The notes: generated by a model from the letters alone, not told the origin. Positions 22,082 to 31,946 are shown, counted from the first letter of the stretch. The stretch is 64,000 bases of DNA from Flavobacterium sp. ZT3R18 (GCF_007097385.1 NZ_VJZS01000002.1:97164-161163), one strand, 5' to 3'. Numbers and translations: made by a program.

Positions 22082-23635
22082 ATGAAGAAATTTTTATTTT
22101 TTTTAGTATTTGCATTTTCGATAGTATCTTTTTCTCAAGATATAGCTGTAAAAAAAAATCAAGTTCTTTTTGATCAGGTTTCAGTTGCAACCTTTGAAAA
22201 ACAAGGAGATGATTTTAAGTTCAAATCGTTGAATAATTCAAATTCAATAACTGTTACTTGGACTTATTTAAAAATAAGTGAATCAGACGTTAAAAATTTT
22301 TTAACAATAACAGATGATGCTGAAGGGAAAAGAAAATCTGAAGTAAAAATGGAATATCTTCCATCTACTTCTAATCTCAATATGAAAAAAGCGATTACTG
22401 TTCTTTTAGCTAAAAAATATAATCTAATTACGGTTAATGGAGTAGAAAATTTAGATGCTTTTTTCTCAGTAGAACGTACAAGTATTACCGCAGAAGCCGA
22501 AAAAGGACAAAAAGAGAACGAAGCAATTCAAAAAGAATTAGCTACTCTTGATTACCAATTATTTTTACGAGACAAACTTATTTTTTCGGGTAATATTCCT
22601 CAGGACGCATTTACAGACAAATATTCTAAAGAGCAAAATGCTACATTTATGAACCAAGTAGTAGCAAGTTATAACGTTTCTATGAAGGAAGACCAAAGTC
22701 CATATCCTGTTTTGGTTGTTGATATTTTGTCATTAAACGGTAGAGTGCTTGTTCACGCAGTAGAAACTGGAGGTAAATTGGCTGTTGCATTAAGCGAATC
22801 AAAAAAGACTTTTATTTATAAGCCTACTTATAATATAGATGTTAAGGATCAAGCTAATCAGGGACCTTTTTTAATTCAGCTAGTAAATAATGCCTATTTA
22901 AATGGTCAAAAATTCATGACTTTGGGAGAAGCGAAAGTTCTTTTAGATGTGAAAAAATCTGATGAAGTATCAAAATTTGAAGAAGCCAAAAAAAAATCTT
23001 CAAATATTTATGAAAAAAACGGATATGTAGTTGAATCAAATGGAGAAAAGTTTGAAGGTTTAATATCTATTGATTTTGAAAATTTAACTACTTCTCAAAA
23101 TGGAATGGCTGATTTAGATGGTGGTGTAGGAAGTTCATTGAAAGTAAAAGGAACAAACAAGAAAGGTAAACCAGTGATTTATCCTTATAATGCTAAAGAA
23201 GGCGTATCTTTTGTAGTATTCAATGATGACGGAACCGAAGCAAAGTATAGAGCTATTTATGTAAAAATAGAAAGTATGCCTACTACTACTACTTCAGATT
23301 CATCTGTTCTTGATTTAAATCAATTGGCTTCAAAATCCTTGGGATTAGGTTCTCTAAGTTTAGGCTCAGCATCTTGGAAATTTTTTAAAGATATTTATTT
23401 ATCAGAAAAAATTAATATTTGTCAAGATGTTAAAAATAAAAGTTTTGTTTTAGAATTGCCTAATAAAGATAAAGGATTTCAAATTCTAATTAAAAAAGGT
23501 AAGGAAGATAAATTTTATAAAAAATTGAATGAATATTTAGGTGTTTCTTTAAATATTGATGACTTAGAAAAAATTGATTACAGTAATATAGATGGTTTAA
23601 AGGATTTAGTTGATTTATATTCTAAATCTATATAA
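22082..23635 (+). CDS. Unknown exported 517-residue protein inserted between atpH and atpA
   Basis: A clear signal peptide (residues 1-19, MKKFLFFLVFAFSIVSFSQ) predicts export. The mature part is mixed alpha/beta, with a long lysine- and glutamate-rich middle (ENEAIQKELATLDYQLFLRD) and a region YVVESNGEKFEGLISIDFEN followed by KVKGTNKKGKPVIYPYNA, suggestive of beta structure. No family recognised. It starts 9 nt after atpH and ends 23 nt before atpA in the same direction, so it must be cotranscribed with the ATP synthase. It is more AT-rich than its atp neighbours, which suggests later insertion. Confidence 0.85.
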   Translation: MKKFLFFLVFAFSIVSFSQDIAVKKNQVLFDQVSVATFEKQGDDFKFKSLNNSNSITVTWTYLKISESDVKNFLTITDDAEGKRKSEVKMEYLPSTSNLNMKKAITVLLAKKYNLITVNGVENLDAFFSVERTSITAEAEKGQKENEAIQKELATLDYQLFLRDKLIFSGNIPQDAFTDKYSKEQNATFMNQVVASYNVSMKEDQSPYPVLVVDILSLNGRVLVHAVETGGKLAVALSESKKTFIYKPTYNIDVKDQANQGPFLIQLVNNAYLNGQKFMTLGEAKVLLDVKKSDEVSKFEEAKKKSSNIYEKNGYVVESNGEKFEGLISIDFENLTTSQNGMADLDGGVGSSLKVKGTNKKGKPVIYPYNAKEGVSFVVFNDDGTEAKYRAIYVKIESMPTTTTSDSSVLDLNQLASKSLGLGSLSLGSASWKFFKDIYLSEKINICQDVKNKSFVLELPNKDKGFQILIKKGKEDKFYKKLNEYLGVSLNIDDLEKIDYSNIDGLKDLVDLYSKSI

Positions 23636-23658
23636 AAAAATAGGTAAAAATAATTATT

Positions 23659-25236
23659 ATGGCGGAAATCAAACCTGCTGAAATTTCAGCAATATTAAGA
23701 AAGCAAGTCGAAGGTTTTGAATCTGGTGCTACGCTAGAGGAAGTAGGAACAGTACTTCAAGTTGGAGATGGTATTGCTCTTATTTATGGGCTTTCAAATG
23801 TTCAATACGGTGAATTAGTTGAATTCGAAAACGGATTAGAGGCTATCGTTTTGAACCTTGAACAAGACAATGTTGGTGTGGTACTTTTAGGACCATCAAC
23901 AGGAATCAAAGAAGGATCTACAGCAAAAAGAACACAACGTATTGCTTCTCTTAAAGCAGGAGAAGGAATGGTAGGTCGTGTAGTGAACACTCTTGGTTTT
24001 CCAATTGATGGAAAAGGACCAATTGGTGGTGAATTATTCGAAATGCCTTTAGAAAGAAAAGCTCCTGGAGTTATCTTCCGTCAACCCGTTACTGAACCTT
24101 TGCAAACAGGGGTAAAAGCGGTTGATGCTATGATCCCAGTGGGTCGTGGACAACGTGAACTTGTTATTGGTGACCGTCAAACAGGAAAATCTACTGTTTG
24201 TATTGACACGATTTTAAATCAAAAAGAATTTTACGATGCTGGGAAACCAGTATTTTGTATCTACGTTGCTATTGGTCAAAAAGCTTCTACTGTTGCAGGA
24301 ATTGCAAAAATGTTAGAAGAAAAAGGAGCAATGGCTTATACAGTGATCGTTGCAGCTAATGCTTCTGATCCAGCTCCAATGCAAGTTTATGCTCCTTTTG
24401 CAGGTGCAGCTATTGGAGAATATTTTAGAGATTCAGGTCGTCCAGCTTTAATTGTTTATGATGATTTATCTAAACAAGCAGTTGCTTACCGTGAGGTTTC
24501 TCTTTTATTGAGAAGACCACCGGGACGTGAGGCATATCCTGGAGACGTTTTTTACTTACACAGTCGTTTATTAGAGCGTGCTTGTAAAGTAATTGCTGAT
24601 GATGGAATTGCAAAAAACATGAACGATTTGCCAGCTTCATTAAAAGGTATCGTAAAAGGGGGTGGTTCATTGACTGCTTTACCAATTATCGAAACTCAAG
24701 CGGGTGACGTTTCTGCATATATCCCAACAAACGTAATTTCGATTACTGATGGTCAAATTTTCTTGGATGGAGATTTGTTTAACTCTGGGGTTCGTCCAGC
24801 GATTAACGTAGGTATTTCGGTATCTCGTGTTGGAGGTAATGCTCAAATTAAATCAATGAAAAAAGTAGCAGGTACTTTGAAACTAGATCAAGCGCAATTC
24901 CGTGAATTGGAAGCGTTTGCTAAATTTGGTTCTGATTTGGATGCTGTTACCTTAAACGTAATTGAAAAAGGAAGAAGAAACGTTGAGATTTTGAAACAAG
25001 GTTTGAATGATCCTTATACTGTTGAAGACCAAGTTGCAATTATCTATGCTGGATCTAAAAACTTGTTGAGAAGTGTTCCTGTGAATAAAGTGAAAGAATT
25101 TGAGAAAGATTTCTTAGAATTCTTGAACAACAAACACAGAGCGACTCTTGATGCTTTGAAAGCAGGAAAATTAACAGATGAGATTACAGATGTTCTTGAA
25201 ACTGTTGCAAAAGAAATTTCAGCGAAATATAATTAA
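23659..25236 (+). CDS. atpA: F0F1 ATP synthase subunit alpha
   Basis: 525 residues, full length. P-loop [37 protein letters not shown] and [20 protein letters not shown] are hallmark alpha-subunit motifs. It binds non-catalytic nucleotide in F1. The catalytic beta and epsilon genes (atpD, atpC) are not in the window, as usual in Bacteroidota where they lie elsewhere. Confidence 0.98.
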   Translation: MAEIKPAEISAILRKQVEGFESGATLEEVGTVLQVGDGIALIYGLSNVQYGELVEFENGLEAIVLNLEQDNVGVVLLGPSTGIKEGSTAKRTQRIASLKAGEGMVGRVVNTLGFPIDGKGPIGGELFEMPLERKAPGVIFRQPVTEPLQTGVKAVDAMIPVGRGQRELVIGDRQTGKSTVCIDTILNQKEFYDAGKPVFCIYVAIGQKASTVAGIAKMLEEKGAMAYTVIVAANASDPAPMQVYAPFAGAAIGEYFRDSGRPALIVYDDLSKQAVAYREVSLLLRRPPGREAYPGDVFYLHSRLLERACKVIADDGIAKNMNDLPASLKGIVKGGGSLTALPIIETQAGDVSAYIPTNVISITDGQIFLDGDLFNSGVRPAINVGISVSRVGGNAQIKSMKKVAGTLKLDQAQFRELEAFAKFGSDLDAVTLNVIEKGRRNVEILKQGLNDPYTVEDQVAIIYAGSKNLLRSVPVNKVKEFEKDFLEFLNNKHRATLDALKAGKLTDEITDVLETVAKEISAKYN

Positions 25237-25315
25237 GATTGAAGTCAGAAGTTAGAAGTAGGAAGTTAAATCCTTACTTCTAGCTTCCATCTTCCATCTT
25301 CTAACTTTACCAAAA

Positions 25316-26176
25316 ATGGCAAATTTAAAGGAAATCCGTAATAGAATTACTTCCATTTCATCAACGATGCAAATCACATCGGCAATGAAAATGGTTTCTG
25401 CAGCAAAGCTTAAGAAAGCACAAGATGCGATCACGGCAATGCGCCCTTATGCCGAAAAATTAACAGAATTATTACAAAATCTTTCAGCGACTCTTGATGG
25501 TGATGCTGGTGGAGAATTTACAACACAACGTGAAGTAAAAAAAGTTTTAATTGTAGCCATAACTTCAAATAGAGGTTTGTGTGGTGCATTTAATACCAAT
25601 GTAATTAAGGAAGCTAAAAGCCGTTCTGAATATTATGCAGGAAAGCAAGTTGATATTTTTGCTATAGGTAAAAAAGGTAATGATATTTTATCAAAAACAC
25701 TTAAAGTTGTTGATAATCAAAGTACTATTTTTGATCATTTATCATTTGACAATGTGGCTGTAATTGCAGAAACATTAACTCAAAAATTTGTTTCTGGAGA
25801 ATACGATAAAATAGAATTGATTTACAATCAATTTAAAAATGCTGCGACTCAAATTGTTCAAACGGAACAGTTTTTGCCATTAGCGCCTATAAAATCAGAT
25901 AAACCAGTTTCAACAGGAGATTATCTTTTTGAACCTTCAAAAGAAGAAATCGTTTTAACATTGATTCCTAAAGCATTGAAAACGCAATTGTACAAAGGAA
26001 TTCGTGATTCATTTGCCTCAGAGCACGGAGCGCGTATGACTGCGATGCACAAAGCAACGGACAACGCAACTGATTTGAGAGATCAATTGAAATTGACTTA
26101 CAATAAAGCACGTCAAGCAGCCATTACTAATGAAATCCTTGAGATTGTTGGTGGAGCAGAAGCCTTGAAAGGGTAA
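25316..26176 (+). CDS. atpG: F0F1 ATP synthase subunit gamma
   Basis: 286 residues. The N-terminal helix LKEIRNRITSISSTMQITSA and AMKMVSAAKLKKAQ, and the C-terminal helix HKATDNATDLRDQLKLTYNK with RQAAITNEILEIVGGAEAL, form the rotor shaft. Last gene of the operon; a strong hairpin follows at 26,237. The 79-bp gap before it holds a short inverted repeat of GAAGT words. Confidence 0.98.
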   Translation: MANLKEIRNRITSISSTMQITSAMKMVSAAKLKKAQDAITAMRPYAEKLTELLQNLSATLDGDAGGEFTTQREVKKVLIVAITSNRGLCGAFNTNVIKEAKSRSEYYAGKQVDIFAIGKKGNDILSKTLKVVDNQSTIFDHLSFDNVAVIAETLTQKFVSGEYDKIELIYNQFKNAATQIVQTEQFLPLAPIKSDKPVSTGDYLFEPSKEEIVLTLIPKALKTQLYKGIRDSFASEHGARMTAMHKATDNATDLRDQLKLTYNKARQAAITNEILEIVGGAEALKG

Positions 26177-26186
26177 TAGATTTTAG

Positions 26187-26204
26187 TCCCGATATTTATC
26201 GGGA
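26187..26204. repeat. Dispersed palindrome TCCCGAT-ATTT-ATCGGGA
   Basis: One of a set of short intergenic palindromes with a CCGAT..ATCGG core (see 11706, 37315, 56351). Confidence 0.65.
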
Positions 26205-26236
26205 GCAGATTAACGATTTAAGAATTTTAGATTTAT

Positions 26237-26267
26237 AAGAAAGCCAGCAAAATTTGCTGGCTTTCTT
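26237..26267 (+). terminator. Terminator of the ATP synthase operon
   Basis: A 15-bp perfect stem centred on GCAAAATTTGC (AAGAAAGCCAGCAAA with TTTGCTGGCTTTCTT), followed by a short T-rich tail. Confidence 0.8.
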
Positions 26268-26286
26268 GTTTCCACATCAAAAAATC

Positions 26287-26321
26287 TTGTATAAAATTTA
26301 AAATTAGATTTTATATCTTTG
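26287..26321 (+). promoter_or_regulatory. Promoter of the first Uma2-type gene
   Basis: TTG (26287-26289) and TATCTTTG (26314-26321). The spacing of 24 nt is long, but the -7 box is perfect. The ATG at 26337 follows 15 nt later, so the TTG start inside the box is excluded. Confidence 0.6.
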
Positions 26322-26336
26322 ATAAAACATTTTGAA

Positions 26337-26924
26337 ATGACAACAGTAACTAAATTTTCCGATCTCGATTTGACCAAGCAATATTCGTATTCGGATTATT
26401 TGTTATGGCAATTTAAGGAACGTGTAGAACTCATCAAAGGGTTTATTATGAAAATGAGCCCTGCTCCGAGTATGGTTCATCAAAGAATTTCAAATAATCT
26501 TGCAGGAAGTTTTTATGTAAATTTTAAAAGAAAACCCTGTAATGTTTTCGCAGCTCCATTTGATGTTCGTTTGCCGATACCTTCAGCAAAGAAAGACTCA
26601 ACTGTAGTGCAGCCCGATTTATGTATTATTTGTGACGAAAGCAAACTGGACAAAAGAGGTTGTAACGGAACTCCTGATCTGATGGTCGAGATTATATCGC
26701 CAAATAATAGTAAACATGACGTACATACAAAGTTCAATTTATATCAAGAAGCTGGTGTAAAAGAGTATTGGATAATTGAACCTTTTGATAAGATTATATT
26801 GGTTTATACTTTAATCAATGGTGAATTTATTGGTTTGAAACCACAAGTGGAAGGAGAAAACATAAAGAGTCCTTTGTTCCCAGAATTAGATATTGCTATT
26901 GAAGACGTCTTTTATAAAGTATAA
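26337..26924 (+). CDS. Uma2-family (DUF820) restriction-endonuclease-fold protein
   Basis: 195 residues from MTTVTKFSDLD. The PD-(D/E)xK core is visible as VVQPDLCIICDESKLDKRGC, then GTPDLMVEIISPNNSK and AGVKEYWIIEPFD. These match the Uma2 family, common in cyanobacteria and Bacteroidota and with unknown biological substrate. A paralogue lies at 50,760-51,362 in this window. Probably a single-gene transcript. Confidence 0.9.
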   Translation: MTTVTKFSDLDLTKQYSYSDYLLWQFKERVELIKGFIMKMSPAPSMVHQRISNNLAGSFYVNFKRKPCNVFAAPFDVRLPIPSAKKDSTVVQPDLCIICDESKLDKRGCNGTPDLMVEIISPNNSKHDVHTKFNLYQEAGVKEYWIIEPFDKIILVYTLINGEFIGLKPQVEGENIKSPLFPELDIAIEDVFYKV

Positions 26925-27009
26925 TTTGTATTTGATGAATTGAATTTAAGCTTTTATTCCTTTTCTAGAGGAACAAAAATCAGTAACTTTGATTTAAATT
27001 GCAACCAAA

Positions 27010-27207
27010 ATGGAAACACTGACTCAAAAAAAAGAAATCATCGACTGGATTGAAACTTTGGATGATGTATTAATTCTTAATGAAATTTCCCGCATCAAAA
27101 GACAAAATACTTTTAATTTCGAAGAAGAATTAAAAACAGCAATTACTGGGGAAGAATTGAAAAGGAGATTATTGGCTCACATCGAAACTTTGCCTTGGAA
27201 AAAATAA
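27010..27207 (+). CDS. Putative antitoxin of a RelE/ParE-type pair
   Basis: 65 residues, acidic, helical (KKEIIDWIETLDDVLILNEI). It precedes and overlaps by 13 nt a ParE/RelE-like toxin gene, the typical antitoxin-first layout. The small size and the EELKRRLLAHIE tail fit antitoxins that wrap around the toxin. No clear DNA-binding domain. Confidence 0.7.
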   Translation: METLTQKKEIIDWIETLDDVLILNEISRIKRQNTFNFEEELKTAITGEELKRRLLAHIETLPWKK

Positions 27208-27518
27208 ATATTACCTATCGTACTTCTGCGGAAAGCTATATCAATGATTTGGTTGATATTCTTTTTGAAGAAGAATATTTTGGATTTAAAAGTAGTGCGC
27301 AAAATTACGCTGTTAAGATTGTAGATTTTATAGAAGACAACATAACCACTTTCCCTTCTAGAAGAACACCAATTGAACTGAGTTCTTTTGGTTCCAATTA
27401 TATTTTCTATAAATCCAATAAAAGAACGACTTGGTATATTTTCTTTGAAAGAACAGAAAATAATTATCTCATTACAAACATCATAAACAGCCATTGCAAA
27501 GAAGCAAAATGGCTTTAG
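27195..27518 (+). CDS. RelE/ParE-family toxin
   Basis: 107 residues starting at TTG (27195), inside the antitoxin's end; no early ATG exists in the frame. The pattern ITYRTSAESYINDLVDILFE, IVDFIEDNITTFP, YKSNKRTTWYIFFERTENNY and ITNIINSH is the RelE/ParE fold. The family either cleaves ribosome-bound mRNA (RelE) or inhibits gyrase (ParE); which applies cannot be read from the sequence. Confidence 0.78.
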   Translation: MEKINITYRTSAESYINDLVDILFEEEYFGFKSSAQNYAVKIVDFIEDNITTFPSRRTPIELSSFGSNYIFYKSNKRTTWYIFFERTENNYLITNIINSHCKEAKWL

Positions 27519-27580
27519 ACAATTTTAGGGCTCGACTTTGTTTGGCTCTTTTTTATTTTTTTAAATCTAATTTCCTATAA

Positions 27581-28018
27581 TTGAAAACAATAGAACTTAC
27601 CACGATTGAAGATATGCTTGCTCAAATAGAAGTAATGAAACATCTGTACCCCAACCTTACCGTAGAGAAATATGAATCTTATTTGAAGGAAATGGTTCCT
27701 CATAATTACAAACAATTAGCTGTTTTTGAAGAGGCTACTTGTGTTGGGGTAACTGGTTTTTGGACAGCAATGAAACTTTGGACAGGAAAATACATCGAAA
27801 TTGATAATTTTATTGTTCATCCAGATCACCGAGCTAAAGGCATAGGTAAAATCATGACCGATTATATTGATGCTAAAGCCAAAGCAGAAGGTTGTAATGC
27901 CATTGTTTTGGATGCTTTCACGGGTAATTTTACCGCTCACCGTTTTTATTATAATCAAGGATATGTTCCAAAAGGTTTTCACTTTTTGAAAATATTAAAT
28001 GAAGAGGGATTAACTTAG
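27581..28018 (+). CDS. GNAT-family N-acetyltransferase
   Basis: 145 residues. The acetyl-CoA-binding motif is VHPDHRAKGIGKIMTDYID, preceded by YIEIDNFIV and followed by AIVLDAFTGNFTAHRFYYNQ, the usual GNAT core. The start is probably TTG (27581), since the next ATG would remove the first helix. The substrate cannot be predicted. Neighbours are a toxin-antitoxin pair and the 28-35 kb cluster, with no obvious functional link. Confidence 0.88.
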   Translation: MKTIELTTIEDMLAQIEVMKHLYPNLTVEKYESYLKEMVPHNYKQLAVFEEATCVGVTGFWTAMKLWTGKYIEIDNFIVHPDHRAKGIGKIMTDYIDAKAKAEGCNAIVLDAFTGNFTAHRFYYNQGYVPKGFHFLKILNEEGLT

Positions 28019-28263
28019 ACGTAGGTAATAGACATCATATAATGTCGTATTTTGTTTCTTCGTTGTTAGCTGCAACTAGTATTGGTACAGCGAATTAATC
28101 AATTCTATTATAGGAAAAAAAATCATACAGATTACTTATATACTTTTGTTTGTTGAAAAAGTTTACATTTATGTTTTTATTTTAGTAACTTTTTAACAAG
28201 TTAAGCGTATAATAGTAGAAATTGTTTTACAACTCCTTTAATTTTAGATTAAATAATATACAA

Positions 28264-28926
28264 ATGGCAAAAGAAAGTTTTAATTGGAAAGGTCTTTTTA
28301 TTAATGAAGAAGAATCAACAAATCAACCTCAAGTTGCAATAACACCTACCCCTAGTGAAGTTACTAAATTTCCAAATCATGCTTCTCAACCAAGTACTTT
28401 GGATTCTATATCCAATCCTTTTTTAAAAGAAATTTTCGAAGTTTATGAAAAAGGCTTTGAGTCTTTGAATGCTGCTGGTTTTGATTTTTTTGAATTGTAT
28501 AAATCGGTTGTAGCAGTTGGAATTTCGAATCCTCAAAGTTATCAAATGGCCTTCACAATGGGTAAAACTATTCAGCCTGATTTGACGAAACAATTTCTGC
28601 TTGAAAAAGCGAATTTTTATGTTACTGAGATTGAAAAAGTTTATGCTAAATACGATACTGTTGGTAAAACCAAAAAATCGGATTTAGAGAATAATTTGAC
28701 CAAAGAGAAGTACAATCTTTCTAAAAGTATTGAAGAATTGAATACTAAGATTCTTCAGCTTCAAAATGAATTGGAAACGAAAAAAGTAGAATTTCAAAAA
28801 TTGGATTCCAATAATATAGAGCAGTTTTCAGAGATTAAATTAAAGATGGAAGCTAACGATTTGGCCAAGCATAAAATCCTAGATTCAATTAACACAGTAG
28901 TAACAGGAATTAATCAATATTTATAA
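28264..28926 (+). CDS. Cytoplasmic coiled-coil protein, first gene of the envelope/ABC/AAA cluster
   Basis: 220 residues from MAKESFNWKGLFINEEE; the open frame extends upstream without a better start. After a proline-rich linker, residues ~55-125 form a helical domain (NPFLKEIFEVYEKGFESLNA), followed by a long coiled coil (~145-205: LSKSIEELNTKILQLQNELE). No membrane segment. It lies 3 nt before the next gene and is surely cotranscribed with it. Not recognised as a named family; a scaffold or adaptor role is inferred. Confidence 0.8.
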   Translation: MAKESFNWKGLFINEEESTNQPQVAITPTPSEVTKFPNHASQPSTLDSISNPFLKEIFEVYEKGFESLNAAGFDFFELYKSVVAVGISNPQSYQMAFTMGKTIQPDLTKQFLLEKANFYVTEIEKVYAKYDTVGKTKKSDLENNLTKEKYNLSKSIEELNTKILQLQNELETKKVEFQKLDSNNIEQFSEIKLKMEANDLAKHKILDSINTVVTGINQYL

Positions 28927-28929
28927 TTA

Positions 28930-30051
28930 ATGGACAAATTCGAACAAGAAAAGAATACACTATTATCGCTACCAATATTAAAACATTTTGATGAGTCAAA
29001 AGGAGAAATTGCCTTAAAGCCTGGGACTTTAAAAAAAGGGGAGCAAACATTATTTTGGGGTTTGGCGTTAGGTTTATTGGGCATTGGTGGATATTTAACC
29101 TGGACGTATATTATTCCGCCGCTTTTTACAATGTTGGGACAAGCAATTGCATTATCGGCGACAGGTGTTTTTTTAGTTTTTTTGGTAATGATGTTTCCGG
29201 TTATTATGAAGGGACTAAGATTTGCTACCAAAAACCTTCACAAAGCATTAATTCAAAGTAATCCTTTTAATGAATTGGAGGAACAAAAACTTAAAATGGT
29301 TAAAAACCGTGAAGTTTTTAAGAATACCAAAGCCAAGCTGAAAGGACTTAAAAATGAGATGGAAATCGAAGCCAGTAAATCTGAAAAAGAGGCCAAATCT
29401 TTTCAGGAAGATGTTTTAAGTCTGAAACGTCAGTGTGAGAAGTTAAAATCAGCAATGGATGAAATGGTTAGATTGAATGGAGTTGCTGCCAAAGACACAG
29501 ATGAGTATGTTGCTCTTCAAAGTGAGTTGGCTAGAAAGCTAAGTGATTCTCAAAGGATTTCCACACAATATGAGCAAAGCAAAAATTTTATTCAAAAATA
29601 TGGTGTTCGTGCCAATGTTTTGGGTAAAATGGATAGAAAGCTGACTCTGGCAGGAACAGCAATAGATATAAAAATTGCCGATTTTGACGCTACAGTTACG
29701 ATGCTTCAAAAGGAATATGAGTTTGCCAGAAATGCTAAAGAAGCAACTGAAAGTGCCAAAAGTGCCATGATGTTTACCAAAGATTGGGAATTAGAATATG
29801 CATTAGAGGTAGTAACTTCAACAATTGCGCTAGATATAGCCAGAACTTCTGAGAACTTAATTGATATTGATTCACTTACCTCTAAATATTCTGTAGATAA
29901 CGACGAGTTGTACTCCAGATTAGATTCATTGGCAGATGAAATTAAAACAGGCGACAATACAATTCCTGATTCAACGAAATATACGAGTCCAAATTATAAA
30001 ATGACCAAAGAAGATAAAATGTCTAGTGGTGGTTTTGGAGATATTTTTTAA
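28930..30051 (+). CDS. Membrane-anchored coiled-coil protein, PspA-like in layout
   Basis: 373 residues. Two transmembrane helices lie at ~38-60 (LFWGLALGLLGIGGYLTW) and ~64-90 (FTMLGQAIALSATGVFLVFL). A long coiled-coil region follows (~115-270), then an Asp/Ser-rich tail ending SSGGFGDIF. The layout, short cytosolic head, helical hairpin in the membrane and long cytosolic coiled coil, suggests a membrane stress or scaffold protein. Not assigned to a family. Second gene of the cluster. Confidence 0.8.
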   Translation: MDKFEQEKNTLLSLPILKHFDESKGEIALKPGTLKKGEQTLFWGLALGLLGIGGYLTWTYIIPPLFTMLGQAIALSATGVFLVFLVMMFPVIMKGLRFATKNLHKALIQSNPFNELEEQKLKMVKNREVFKNTKAKLKGLKNEMEIEASKSEKEAKSFQEDVLSLKRQCEKLKSAMDEMVRLNGVAAKDTDEYVALQSELARKLSDSQRISTQYEQSKNFIQKYGVRANVLGKMDRKLTLAGTAIDIKIADFDATVTMLQKEYEFARNAKEATESAKSAMMFTKDWELEYALEVVTSTIALDIARTSENLIDIDSLTSKYSVDNDELYSRLDSLADEIKTGDNTIPDSTKYTSPNYKMTKEDKMSSGGFGDIF

Positions 30052-30077
30052 TATATAATTTAAATTTTAAAAATAAA

Positions 30078-31892
30078 ATGGGAAAAATTTTAAGAACAGA
30101 AAAGCTAACCACTTTTTCAGAATTATTAATTGTTATTGTTGCAATTGGAGGGATTTTAGGAGCGGTTTATTACGTTTCTCCAGGAATCAAAACAGCTGTT
30201 TCAAAACAGTTGAATGGAATGGAGTTGAATGGTACAGATGTAAATAATGTTACGAACGCAGATAAATTAGAGTTACCTTCTAAGGAAGTTTCTTCAGAAG
30301 TAAGCGGTAAGCCTTTAGTAAGAATTGCAGGATATGCCTGGAATGCTGCATCTGGATTTATTGTTTCTAATGGTGGACCAAAAACGACAAAAGGTTCTTT
30401 AATGGAAAAAAACGGAGTTAATCTTGAAATTATTAGACAAGACTGGCTCTCGGAATTGCGTAATATGCAAATGAAATTTATCGAAGAATTTGATGGCGGA
30501 GAAGCTTTTCCAACATCCGATAAAAGTGTATTTGCAATTGTGATTATGGGGGATGGAGCTCCATTTTACATAAGCTCTGCCCAAAAATCACTAGACGAAA
30601 AATACGGAAAAGGAAAATACCATTTACAAGTAATGGGTGCTGTAGGGATGAGCTATGGTGAAGACAAACTGATTGGGCCGCCAAATTGGAAATCAGATCC
30701 GAAAAGTATGAAAGGTGCTGTTATCTCTGCAGTTTTAGGAGATGGGGATTGGGTTACGACCGTAAATTATTGTTTTGCAAATGGATTGAAAGTAAATCCA
30801 GATCCTGCAACTTATGATGCAGATGCAGTAAATATTTATCCATCAGAAAATGATGATTATATCAAATCGGCAGAGGAGTTGATTAAATCCCAAACTACAG
30901 GTTGGACGGTTACTTTGAAAGAAGTGAACAACGGAAAATTGACAGGAAAATCAGTAAACAGAAAAATTGACGGTTGTGCCACTTGGACTCCAGGGGATAA
31001 AACGGTTTTTGACAAATTATCTGGTTTTGTCGATATTGTTTCGACTAAAGAATTTAATAACCAAATGCCAGCTGTTTTAATTGGTGTAAAAGAATGGGCA
31101 ACCAAAAATCCAGAAATTGTTTCTAATATTTTGAAATCGGCATTAACGGCTTCGAACCAAATGAAGAATTATGAGGATTGGAAAGTAAGAGCTTCTGAAG
31201 CAGTAGCTACTACTTATAATATGGAAACTCCAGAATATTGGTATAAAATGTTCAAAGGACAACAAGGAACAAAAAACGGATTGACGTATAATATGGGTGG
31301 ATCCAAAGTTTTTAATTATGCTGATGGAATGCAATATTTTGGAATGTCAGATGGTGTAAACAGATATAAATCGGTTTACAATCAAGTTTCAAGTTATTTG
31401 ACTGAATTAAATCCGTTTGGTTTTAATGAAAATGTTGGAGCAGTGGTTCCTTATGAAGAAGCTGTTAACTTATTTTTCTTAAAGAACATTAATGACATTG
31501 AATCTACTGCTGCTGACAAAGCGGATTATTCTACACAAGCTACAGAGGTTATGGCTTCTGGCGAATGGAAAATAAATTTTGGTTCTGGAAGTGCTGCTGT
31601 TCAAAACAGTTCTAATAAAGATTTAGAGAAAATTTACAATCTTTTGGTTCAAGCAGAAAACAGCAAATTAACGATTGTTGGACATACTGACAATGTTGGA
31701 AATAGTGAGGCAAACTTAGCTTTATCAAAAAACAGAGCACAAGCAGTTGTAAATTATTTGAAACAAAAAGGTATTCCAGAAAATCGTTTTCAATTAATCG
31801 ACGGTAAAGGGCAAAGCGAACCAATTGCTGATAATAGTTCAGAATCTGGTAAATCTAAAAACCGTAGAGTTGTAATTACGTTCTTAAAATAA
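30078..31892 (+). CDS. Periplasmic substrate-binding protein fused to an OmpA peptidoglycan-binding domain
   Basis: 604 residues. An N-terminal membrane anchor (LLIVIVAIGGILGAVYYVSP) is followed by a solute-binding-protein-like region (~75-470; RIAGYAWNAASGFIVSNGG resembles nitrate/taurine or phosphate-type binding proteins). The C-terminal ~120 residues are an OmpA domain (LTIVGHTDNVGNSEANLALS, NRAQAVVNYLK, KSKNRRVVI). The protein would sit in the inner membrane, bind a ligand in the periplasm and hold the cell wall. The ABC permease and ATPase genes follow, so it is probably their binding protein. Ligand unknown. Confidence 0.88.
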   Translation: MGKILRTEKLTTFSELLIVIVAIGGILGAVYYVSPGIKTAVSKQLNGMELNGTDVNNVTNADKLELPSKEVSSEVSGKPLVRIAGYAWNAASGFIVSNGGPKTTKGSLMEKNGVNLEIIRQDWLSELRNMQMKFIEEFDGGEAFPTSDKSVFAIVIMGDGAPFYISSAQKSLDEKYGKGKYHLQVMGAVGMSYGEDKLIGPPNWKSDPKSMKGAVISAVLGDGDWVTTVNYCFANGLKVNPDPATYDADAVNIYPSENDDYIKSAEELIKSQTTGWTVTLKEVNNGKLTGKSVNRKIDGCATWTPGDKTVFDKLSGFVDIVSTKEFNNQMPAVLIGVKEWATKNPEIVSNILKSALTASNQMKNYEDWKVRASEAVATTYNMETPEYWYKMFKGQQGTKNGLTYNMGGSKVFNYADGMQYFGMSDGVNRYKSVYNQVSSYLTELNPFGFNENVGAVVPYEEAVNLFFLKNINDIESTAADKADYSTQATEVMASGEWKINFGSGSAAVQNSSNKDLEKIYNLLVQAENSKLTIVGHTDNVGNSEANLALSKNRAQAVVNYLKQKGIPENRFQLIDGKGQSEPIADNSSESGKSKNRRVVITFLK

Positions 31893-31905
31893 ACTTACAT
31901 TTTAG

Positions 31906-31946
31906 CAAAGACACAAGTAATTCATTAGTGGAAAACTGTGTCTTTG
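31906..31946 (+). terminator. Hairpin between the binding-protein and permease genes
   Basis: CAAAGACAC (31906-31914) pairs with GTGTCTTTG (31938-31946), followed by six T. It would partly end transcription after the binding protein and lower expression of the downstream ABC genes. Confidence 0.65.
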
